64,000 bases of DNA from contig NZ_JBBPHP010000034.1 in assembly GCF_038039535.1 (NCBI RefSeq), forward strand, positions 1-64,000, read 5' to 3'. The stretch's first letter is position 1; each line of letters starts with the position of its first letter. The notes beneath the pieces are model-generated. The model was not told the origin of the DNA. It did not search any database and saw only the letters and a program-made list of their open reading frames with translations. Source of the DNA: Catalinimonas sp038039535 (lineage in GTDB: Bacteria; Bacteroidota; Bacteroidia; Cytophagales; Cyclobacteriaceae). A program made the position numbers and the translations under genes. Positions 54,061 to 61,577 of this stretch are shown here, in pieces.

Positions 54061-55791
54061 TTAATAACCTGGGTTCTGTACGTACAGCCCTTTGGTGAAA
54101 TCTATTTCTCTCTGAGGAATCGGTAGATATTCATCCCTTCCCGCAGTAAACTCTGCATTAGTCAGATAATCCCGCTTGGTTCTTTCTTCGGCCAGATAGG
54201 CATTGAGTACAGGCTCCGCAATACCCCAGCGTACCAGGTCAAAGAAGCGTGGACTTTCCATGGCAAACTCCAGACGCCGTTCCCAGCGCAGCGCTTCCCG
54301 GGCATTTTCCTGTGTCCAGTTGATGTTCACGCCATCTACGTATTCTTCTATGCGGTAGTTGGAAGGATTGTTACCTTCTGCAGTTTGCAGCCTGTCTGTA
54401 CTGGCTGCCGCTCTGGCACGCACCTGGTTGATCAAAGGCAGCGCCTCATTCTGACGACCTAATTCTATCAGCGCTTCGGCTTGCATCAGGAGCACATCAG
54501 CATAACGGATAAAGTCTATATTTTTGGATGTTCCTATGAAAGGTCCTTGCTTAAGGAAGCAAGCACAATCAGCCAACTGCTGCTCTTTCATGTTGCCGAA
54601 AAAGCCATATACACCCGGGTCTCTGGCCCAGCTTTCCTGATAAAGAAAATCAGGATTATACTTAAATGGATGACCCGGCACGCCTACCGTATGGTCCAGA
54701 CGAGGATCTACCCCATTGGTCTGGAAATCTTCGGGATCAATCATATCCTCCTCATTGAAGGTATCAAACAGTGGCAAGCCATCTTCATCGGTCTTGAAGG
54801 CATTGACCATGTTCTGGCTGGCATAGTGGAAACCGCAGCAGCCATATTCAGGTGCACCATGCGGAGAGTTCAGGCCGGTTACAAAAGAGACCCGTCCGGT
54901 AGTGGTCCCATCTGCAATAGAAAACTGTGCCGCGAAGATGGACTCAGGTCCATTGTCAAAACCATCCAGAAAGTTTTCGGCAAAGTCAGGCTGTAAGCTG
55001 TACTGACCTGAGTTAATCACATCCTGTGTCAACTGAACTACTTCCTCAAGTCGTGAGGTATTGATATTCGTGACCTGATGGTTTTCATCCTGCTCATAAG
55101 CCTGATATAGACGAACTTTTGCAAGATAAGCCTTAGCCGCTAACTGATTGGCTCTGCCCACTTCGGGCTGGGTTTCCGGCAGATTGTCTATGGCAAACTG
55201 AAAATCTTCGGCAATCTTATTCCACAATTCATCATTGGTATATTCACGGTTAGAAGTTTCCAGGATATCTTCAGCAGACATAGTCTCGTCAATATAGGGA
55301 ATGTACTTGAAAAGCTGCTTGAGCATGAAGTAAGAGTGTCCCCTCAGGAAGCGTAGCTCTCCGGTACGCGTAGCTTTCAGGTCAAAGTCTTCCGTTTCGT
55401 TGATGGCCTGCAGCGCAAAATTGGTTCTGGAAATTGCCTTGTAGTGATTGGTAAAGGTCAGCGGACCCATCCAGTCATCTCCGGTTTGAGGTTGTACCAG
55501 ATTGTACTGCTCCAGGAAATGAATGTCGATGACATCGGATACACCTCCTCCTGCTTTGTAGGCATCATCTGATCTGACGCTACCATACACCCAACTGCTG
55601 GTGATGGGTCCGATCATCTCATCATTGGCAATGCCTGCGTAGGCAGCCGTAACCAAACCTTCTATGTTCTCAGGCGCGGCTACATTTTCAGAAGATAATA
55701 CGCCTTTGGGTTCGTACTCCAGAAAGTCGTCATTACAGGACAGAAGTAAGCTAGATGCTACTGCGAATGTATATAGAATATTGAGTTTCAT
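54061..55791 (-). CDS. SusD/RagB family surface glycan-binding lipoprotein
   Basis: This is the cell-surface lipoprotein that caps the SusC pore and binds glycan. The lipobox is LLLSC with Cys19, followed by NDDFLEYEPKG. The helical SusD core includes RGHSYFMLKQLFKYIPYI and RYADVLLMQAEALIELG, and the C-terminal RWERRLEFAMESPRFFDLVRW and LPIPQREIDFTKGL are the family signature. The frame opens at 55815, but ATG 55791 (MKLNIL) gives the proper signal. It is full length and lies 30 bp after SusC. Confidence 0.94.
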   Translation of the reverse strand: MKLNILYTFAVASSLLLSCNDDFLEYEPKGVLSSENVAAPENIEGLVTAAYAGIANDEMIGPITSSWVYGSVRSDDAYKAGGGVSDVIDIHFLEQYNLVQPQTGDDWMGPLTFTNHYKAISRTNFALQAINETEDFDLKATRTGELRFLRGHSYFMLKQLFKYIPYIDETMSAEDILETSNREYTNDELWNKIAEDFQFAIDNLPETQPEVGRANQLAAKAYLAKVRLYQAYEQDENHQVTNINTSRLEEVVQLTQDVINSGQYSLQPDFAENFLDGFDNGPESIFAAQFSIADGTTTGRVSFVTGLNSPHGAPEYGCCGFHYASQNMVNAFKTDEDGLPLFDTFNEEDMIDPEDFQTNGVDPRLDHTVGVPGHPFKYNPDFLYQESWARDPGVYGFFGNMKEQQLADCACFLKQGPFIGTSKNIDFIRYADVLLMQAEALIELGRQNEALPLINQVRARAAASTDRLQTAEGNNPSNYRIEEYVDGVNINWTQENAREALRWERRLEFAMESPRFFDLVRWGIAEPVLNAYLAEERTKRDYLTNAEFTAGRDEYLPIPQREIDFTKGLYVQNPGY

Positions 55792-55821
55792 GATTAATTC
55801 ATTTGGATTGAACACTAGGGT

Positions 55822-58800
55822 TTACAAACTTAGGTTGAGGCCTATAGAATACACAGAAGGCACAGGGATAGCATTAATATCTCTGCGTTCGGGGTCAGGT
55901 CCGCCAAACTCGCTGCTCTTAAGCCAGAACAGATTTTCAGCTTGTACATAAAATCTTAGGTTGCTTACCGGCCCCAGGTTTTCTAAGGTTCCATCGGATA
56001 AGCTATAGCCTATTGATAAGTTTCTGAGCTTAAAATAAGAGTTGTTGACAAACAGATAGTCAGAAGTTCTGGTCTCATTATTTCCGTCAGAAAGCGTTAG
56101 TGCCGGAATCGTAGCGTTAGGGTTATCAGGCGTCCAGGCATTCAGCGTACCCGGTCCTACATTGTCTCTACCCCGGATAAACTCGTTGAGAAAGATATAA
56201 TTGTCAAAGCCTCTGCGGCCGGATACGCCTGAGCCAAACAGAGAAAGGTCAAAACCGCGATAAGCCATGTTGATGCTCAGCCCATATTCCAGTTTGGGTA
56301 GCGTAGTACCAAAATACTCCTGGTCCAGCGCATTTACTACTCCATCTTCATTCAGATCTATATAACGGATTCTGCCGGGAGCGGCGCCTACCTGAGTAGC
56401 GTGGGCATCTACTTCTGCCTCATTCTGAAATAAGCCATCTGTACGAAAGCCAAATATGGCAAACTGAGACTCACCAAGTATATCCTGTTCGGCATTTCCG
56501 GCAAATCCGGTGCGTACCTCTTCCGGCAGTACAGTGATTTCATCGCGGAAGCTGCTGAAGTTAGTAGAGATAGTGTAGCTCAGCCCACTTTCCAGGTCAT
56601 CGGTATAGCCTAAAGCGAGCTCCCATCCCTGGTTTTCTACCGTAGCTCCATTGAGCGTTCTCAGCACTCCTTCACCAGCCGCTGATGCCACCGGAGGAGT
56701 AATCAGGATATTGGTCGTTTCTCTGGTAAAATAGTCAAATGAACCTTGTAGCTTTTGTGTAAAGAATCCGAAGTCCACTCCGACGTTAAACTCGGTAGTG
56801 GTTTCCCACTGCAAGTCAGGGTTGGCTCCCTGTATGGAGACAAAGCCGGAAGGTAGCGTACCGGTATTATTTCCTGCCAGGTCGTAGGCAGTGCCTACAT
56901 TATAAAACTGATCAAAGAAAAAGCCCGTCTGGCGTACCTGCTCCTGGGTAAGGCCGTAGCGAGGGGCAAACAGACCAAAGCGGGATAAGTCGCCAATGGA
57001 TTGGTTGCCTACCTGACCGTAACCTGCTCTAAGCTTAAGTTGTGTAAGTATTTCTATGTCATCCATAAAACCTTCCTGATCAATTCTCCAACCTACTGTA
57101 GCCGCCGGAAAAATACCATAGCGGTTGTTGGCTCCAAACCTGGAAGATCCGTCTCTTCTGATGGTAGCTGAGGCTAAGTATTTGTCCTGAAAGCGGTAGC
57201 TGATTTTACCAAATTGTGAAAGCAGACGGCTTCCGGTACGATCTCCGGTATTGTTTCTTAAACCAGTAGCAGCATCCAGCACAAAGAAATCTTCTGTTTC
57301 TATGGCAAACTCCTGGGCACTGGCAGTAAGGAATGTCAGATCTGTTCTGACCGCTTCTACTCCTGCCAGAAAATCGAAGTTGTGCTCCCCCAGTTCCAGG
57401 TGATAAGTAATGGTATTGGAGAAAGTAAGGCTGAGGTAAGTGTTGTCCCGATGCTGTAAACTGTTGATCGTTCTGGAGATAAATCCATTGGATACCCTTG
57501 GCTCAATATTTTTTACACTTACTTCATTATAATCCACACCCAGGCTGCTTCTGAAGTTTAGCCCTTCGGCGATACCGATCTGCGCGAATACATTTCCCAG
57601 AAAAGAATTGCGATGGGTATTGTCCCAGCGGTTGATGTATTGCATGAGTAAAGGATTATTGCGGTCAGAATACCCTGAACCCAAAGGCCCGGCAAAATCT
57701 CCGTCAGCGGTATAAACCGGAATGGTAGGTGCCAACGTCACGGCCAGGCCGGGAGTAGGGGCAGAGCCTACATCGGGTGAAGCCAGTGTTTCATTGGAAG
57801 AGGCAAACTGTGTATTGACACCAAAATTCAATACATTATCAAATAAGTTGAAATTAGAATTGAGCTTGGCGGTATAGCGGTCGTAATTGGTATAAGCCAA
57901 AGTTCCTGTATTCTTAAGGTAGCCGATGTTGGCCAATAGAAAAGCATTTTCTGTTCCTCCTGAAACGGTCAAATCATTGTTGTATACATAGCCGGTTTCG
58001 TACATCACATCCTGCCAGTCGGTATCTCCGGCGGGTACATTCTGATTGCCTCCTACAAATGGTTGTACAGTCACACTATTGAGCACAGGATTATCAAAAT
58101 CTCCATTCCAGTCAAAATCATAAATTTCTCCATAACCGCCGGTGGGGTCGGTACGATCGTTGACCGAGGCCTGCCACAGCGCTCTTCCTCTGCCTACCGC
58201 ATCCAGCATTTCAAAGCGCTGCTGCCTTTCCGATAAGGCGGAAACATTAGAGTTGAACTGCACGCTAAATTTATTATCCCCACCTTTTACGCTGTTTCGG
58301 GTAGAGACGATCAGTACCCCGTTGGAGGCACGGGAACCATAAATAGAAGCAGCGGAAGCGTCTTTCAACACTTGTATTGATTCTATTACGCTGGGGTTCA
58401 GGCTGGCGAAAACCTCAGGGCGAGTGGTAGGCACTCCATCAATGATGTATAAAGGATTGTTATCCCCCAGGGTATTGGCTCCGCGTATGAGAATCTGCTG
58501 GTTGGTACCGGTAGGATCGCCCGAACGTTCAATGTACAATCCTGGAACGCGGCCTTGTAAGGCCTGAGCCGGGTTTCCCGAACTCATACTTTGTCCTTTG
58601 AGTGGTTCCAGTTCTACCACCGCTACTGCACCGGTAAGGTCCACTTTTCTCTCCGCCGTATAACCTACTACGACTACTTCTTGCAGCGACTGTACATCTT
58701 CCTGCAGGTTAACGTCAATGGTAGATTGATTACCTACGGGGATAGTTTGAGAAGCATAACCTACGGAAGTAAATAGTAGGGTGTCGGTTGAAGACACCCC

Positions 58801-59016
58801 CCCCAGGTTGTATTGGCCCATAATATCAGTAACTGTACCCTGGCTGGTGCCTTTAATCAGTACGTTGACGCCGGGAAGCCCTTCATTATTTTCATCGGTC
58901 ACGGTGCCGGAAACCGTAGTGGTTTGGGCCCAGCTCTGATTCAGGCTGAAAAGAAAACAGATGACCAGCAGGCCTCCATACTTTTGCAGCACTTTGTGTA
59001 AAGCTTGCTTTTTCAT
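55822..59016 (-). CDS. SusC/RagA family TonB-dependent receptor
   Basis: This 1064-residue outer-membrane importer has a signal peptide (ending SWAQ), a carboxypeptidase-like N-domain (TVSGTVTDENNEGLPGVNVL), a TonB box region near VVVVGY, a plug with PLYIIDGVPTTRPE and QVLKDASAASIYGSRASNGV, and a 22-strand barrel with the final SVYSIGLNLSL. It forms a pedal-bin complex with the SusD protein encoded 30 bp downstream. The locus genes GH32, fructokinase and sugar porter make fructo-oligosaccharides the likely cargo. It starts 110 bp behind the kinase gene. Confidence 0.95.
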   Translation of the reverse strand: MKKQALHKVLQKYGGLLVICFLFSLNQSWAQTTTVSGTVTDENNEGLPGVNVLIKGTSQGTVTDIMGQYNLGGVSSTDTLLFTSVGYASQTIPVGNQSTIDVNLQEDVQSLQEVVVVGYTAERKVDLTGAVAVVELEPLKGQSMSSGNPAQALQGRVPGLYIERSGDPTGTNQQILIRGANTLGDNNPLYIIDGVPTTRPEVFASLNPSVIESIQVLKDASAASIYGSRASNGVLIVSTRNSVKGGDNKFSVQFNSNVSALSERQQRFEMLDAVGRGRALWQASVNDRTDPTGGYGEIYDFDWNGDFDNPVLNSVTVQPFVGGNQNVPAGDTDWQDVMYETGYVYNNDLTVSGGTENAFLLANIGYLKNTGTLAYTNYDRYTAKLNSNFNLFDNVLNFGVNTQFASSNETLASPDVGSAPTPGLAVTLAPTIPVYTADGDFAGPLGSGYSDRNNPLLMQYINRWDNTHRNSFLGNVFAQIGIAEGLNFRSSLGVDYNEVSVKNIEPRVSNGFISRTINSLQHRDNTYLSLTFSNTITYHLELGEHNFDFLAGVEAVRTDLTFLTASAQEFAIETEDFFVLDAATGLRNNTGDRTGSRLLSQFGKISYRFQDKYLASATIRRDGSSRFGANNRYGIFPAATVGWRIDQEGFMDDIEILTQLKLRAGYGQVGNQSIGDLSRFGLFAPRYGLTQEQVRQTGFFFDQFYNVGTAYDLAGNNTGTLPSGFVSIQGANPDLQWETTTEFNVGVDFGFFTQKLQGSFDYFTRETTNILITPPVASAAGEGVLRTLNGATVENQGWELALGYTDDLESGLSYTISTNFSSFRDEITVLPEEVRTGFAGNAEQDILGESQFAIFGFRTDGLFQNEAEVDAHATQVGAAPGRIRYIDLNEDGVVNALDQEYFGTTLPKLEYGLSINMAYRGFDLSLFGSGVSGRRGFDNYIFLNEFIRGRDNVGPGTLNAWTPDNPNATIPALTLSDGNNETRTSDYLFVNNSYFKLRNLSIGYSLSDGTLENLGPVSNLRFYVQAENLFWLKSSEFGGPDPERRDINAIPVPSVYSIGLNLSL

Positions 59017-59126
59017 AGTAAAAGTAGTTTAAAGTTGTTGATGAGAATTAAGGTTGATGATGACCAACCATCTTTGTATGGTATTTCATCCGTCGTGAAG
59101 CTTGTTTTCATAATAGGTCAGGCGTA

Positions 59127-60029
59127 TTATTTGAAGTAATTTTTAATAATCTGAGTATTCACCTTGGGTGTTGCGCCTTTTTGAGCAGCCACATAAGCAC
59201 CAACGGCACAACCGTATTGCAGACATTCCTTCGGACTTTTGTTGTGCAGCATCTGGCTGAGAAATGCACCCAGAAAAGCATCGCCGCTGCCTACCGTATC
59301 GGCTACCGTAACCTGATAGCCTTTCTGGAAATGAAGTATGCCATCGCTTAGTAAGCTGGCTCCCTTACTACCCTGGGTTACACAGACAGTATCCAGACTA
59401 AATTTTTCTGCCAGATGAAAAATATCATCTTCGTGTACTTCCGAGGCTTTTTTGTCCAGATACCACTGCGCAAGAAGTGACAACTCTTCTTCATTGAGCT
59501 TTACAAAGTCAGCCTGTTCCAGAAGCTGCCGGATCAGTTCAGCATCATAAAAAGGCTTCCGCAGATTCACATCAAATACTTTGGTTTTGGCCAACGAGAG
59601 CAGTTCCAGCAGAGTCGCCCTTGAGGTCTCGCCCCGGGCAGCCAGACTGCCGTACAGAAATATTTCCGAGGATTTGGCTGCGTCTCTAAGTGCATCGGTA
59701 GTTTCTATAAAATCCCATGCAGAGGGGTAGACGATTTCATAACTCACATCTTCCGATTTGCTCACATCGGCATACACTTTTCCGCTGGGGTGCTTCTCGT
59801 CTTTCTGTATCCATTGGATAGACAGACCTCTTTCGTTGAGGTAATTGAGCAGTGATGCTCCTTCTTCATCTTCGCCTACCCGGGAGACAAAATGGGTAGG
59901 GATCTGATGCTGATACAGGTGGAGGGCTACGTTCATTGGCGCGCCACCGGGCAGTCTGCCATCTGGGAAGATATCATAGAGCATCTCCCCATAGCAGAGC
60001 ACAGATTTTTTGTGACTATACTTTTTCAT
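59127..60029 (-). CDS. PfkB-family fructokinase
   Basis: This 300-residue cytoplasmic sugar kinase of the ribokinase/PfkB family probably converts fructose to fructose 6-phosphate. GGAPMNVALHLYQH is the N-terminal substrate-binding signature, and DTVGSGDAFLGAFLSQM the C-terminal one with the catalytic Asp in GSGD. KVFDVNLRKPFYD lies between. The fructokinase assignment rests on the GH32/MFS context; the family alone would also allow other sugars. The start overlaps the end of the porter gene by 14 bp, so translation may be coupled. Confidence 0.9.
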   Translation of the reverse strand: MKKYSHKKSVLCYGEMLYDIFPDGRLPGGAPMNVALHLYQHQIPTHFVSRVGEDEEGASLLNYLNERGLSIQWIQKDEKHPSGKVYADVSKSEDVSYEIVYPSAWDFIETTDALRDAAKSSEIFLYGSLAARGETSRATLLELLSLAKTKVFDVNLRKPFYDAELIRQLLEQADFVKLNEEELSLLAQWYLDKKASEVHEDDIFHLAEKFSLDTVCVTQGSKGASLLSDGILHFQKGYQVTVADTVGSGDAFLGAFLSQMLHNKSPKECLQYGCAVGAYVAAQKGATPKVNTQIIKNYFK

Positions 60030-61353
60030 AATTCAGGCTGGTTTCCATTTCTTCTAAAGATTTTCCATTGGTTTCAGGCATCATTCTGATCACAAAAATG
60101 AGTTGCAACACCATCATGCCGCTAAACAGCAGGAAGGTGGTTCCTCCTCCCAATGCCTCGGTGATAATCGGAAATACAAAGGCGATCACAGCGGCCATCA
60201 GCCAGTGGGTAAAGCTGCCCAGGCATTGGCCGTAAGCCCTCACCCGATTTGGGAAGATCTCCGAAATAAATACCCAGATCACTGCGCCCTGCGAAAAGGC
60301 AAAAAAAGCGATGTACAAGAATAGATAGATAGGTACCCACATGCCTCCAAAAGACTCAGTAAAAAAAGAATAGGAGACCAGCCCCAAGGTGATGATGAGC
60401 CCGACTGAGCCAATGAGCATGAGCTTACGTCTGCCCACCCGGTCTATGAAGTTCATGGCCAGCAGTGTGGCAGCAAAATTGGTGATACCAATCCCGGCGG
60501 TAGAGAGCAAAGAGGCTTCCGTACCCAAACCGGTCATCACAAAAATACGCGGAGCGTAGTAGATGATGGCGTTGATGCCTGATAGCTGGTTGAACATGGC
60601 AAAGAGTATGGCCAGCGTAATGGGGAAACTGTATTTTCTGGAAAAGAAAGGTGTTTGGGTAGCTGCCCTGTCTATCTCGGCTGAATTTTGGATAGATTTC
60701 ATCTCCGCGACTGCACCCTCGGGATTGCTGATCTTAAGGGTTTTCAGCGCATCGGCCAGATTACCTTTTTTGGTAATCAGCCAGCGGGGACTCTCGGGCA
60801 CGAATAGTACCAGGATTAGAAAGACCAATGCAGGAAAGGCTTCTACGCCCAGCATCCAGCGCCAGGACAGATCCCAGATGGTGCCAATAAGGTAATTGGA
60901 AAAGTAGGCGATCAGGATACCGAATACTACATTGAACTGGAAAAGAGCGACCAATCTGCCCCTGGACTTGGGCGGTGAAATTTCCGAAATATACATGGGA
61001 GCAGCCACGGATGAAGCGCCCACGCCTAAACCACCAATGAATCTGAAGAAAAGAAAAAGATACCAGTCGGTAACCAATGCTGAGCCTAAAGCAGAGATCA
61101 GATAAAGTACGGCTATCCAGAATAAGGTTTTCTTTCTTCCCCATGCATCCGAAGGGATGCCGCCAAACAGGGCTCCGATTACTGTACCTATAAGGGCAAT
61201 AGAAACAGTAAGGCCATGCTGTACACTACTAAGTTGCCAGACTGTCTGTATGGTTTGTTCGGCTCCGGAGATCACGGCTGTGTCAAAACCAAAGAGAAAT
61301 CCGCCTAACGCCACTGTGATTGACCAGAAAAGGATGTGACCGTTTTTTATCAT
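60016..61353 (-). CDS. MFS sugar porter (fructose transporter)
   Basis: This 12-helix major facilitator protein belongs to the sugar porter family. It has GGFLFGFDTAVISGAE at the N-terminus, the sugar-porter motifs DAWGRKK and GRLVALFQF in the first half, PESPRWL after helix 6, DRVGRRKL in the second half and PETNGKSLEEM at the end. It probably brings fructose released in the periplasm into the cytoplasm. The frame opens at 61389, but ATG 61353 (MIKNGH) is the expected start. Two pairs of 21-bp-spaced direct repeats lie upstream. Confidence 0.91.
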   Translation of the reverse strand: MIKNGHILFWSITVALGGFLFGFDTAVISGAEQTIQTVWQLSSVQHGLTVSIALIGTVIGALFGGIPSDAWGRKKTLFWIAVLYLISALGSALVTDWYLFLFFRFIGGLGVGASSVAAPMYISEISPPKSRGRLVALFQFNVVFGILIAYFSNYLIGTIWDLSWRWMLGVEAFPALVFLILVLFVPESPRWLITKKGNLADALKTLKISNPEGAVAEMKSIQNSAEIDRAATQTPFFSRKYSFPITLAILFAMFNQLSGINAIIYYAPRIFVMTGLGTEASLLSTAGIGITNFAATLLAMNFIDRVGRRKLMLIGSVGLIITLGLVSYSFFTESFGGMWVPIYLFLYIAFFAFSQGAVIWVFISEIFPNRVRAYGQCLGSFTHWLMAAVIAFVFPIITEALGGGTTFLLFSGMMVLQLIFVIRMMPETNGKSLEEMETSLNYEKV

Positions 61354-61403
61354 GAGTAGGTTGTTGTGTTTACTCAAATGTAGGCACACCCTTAGCCAGG
61401 GAA

Positions 61404-61443
61404 GTTCAATTCCGTATCAATCCATTTCAAATTTGATACATAG
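61404..61443 (-). promoter_or_regulatory. Direct repeat pair (21-bp period), candidate operator upstream of porter
   Basis: Read on the minus strand, CTATGTATCAAATTTGAAA (61443-61425) is followed 21 bp on by the weaker GATTGATACGGAATTGAAC (61422-61404). They share about nine of nineteen bases. The first unit matches the unit at 61556-61538 at 16 of 19 positions. The pair ends about 50 bp before the porter ATG, a suitable place for an activator. A two-turn spaced direct repeat is the usual target of AraC-type dimers. Confidence 0.55.
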
Positions 61444-61504
61444 AGAGATAATATTTGTTAAAATGATATAATCAGCGTTTTAATAAAGGTTATTAGTAAC
61501 AAAT

Positions 61505-61534
61505 TATTAAAAAATAAGCCTTAGGGCTAAGGCT
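61505..61534 (-). terminator. Terminator of the hybrid sensor gene
   Basis: On the minus strand AGCCTTAG (61534-61527) and CTAAGGCT (61524-61517) form a near-perfect stem, immediately followed by TATTTTTTAATAATTT. It lies about 40 bp after the sensor stop codon. It should separate sensor transcription from the porter operon. Confidence 0.7.
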
Positions 61535-61537
61535 GGC

Positions 61538-61577
61538 TTTCAAATTTGTTACATCAACTTCTAAAATGGTTACATCA
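61538..61577 (-). promoter_or_regulatory. Direct repeat pair (21-bp period) overlapping the sensor stop codon
   Basis: On the minus strand TGATGTAACCATTTTAGAA (61577-61559) and TGATGTAACAAATTTGAAA (61556-61538) are 21 bp apart and agree at 15 of 19 positions. The first copy begins at the sensor's TGA. The second copy agrees at 16 of 19 positions with a copy 113 bp further on. Together with 61404-61443 this makes two matching pairs. Confidence 0.55.
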
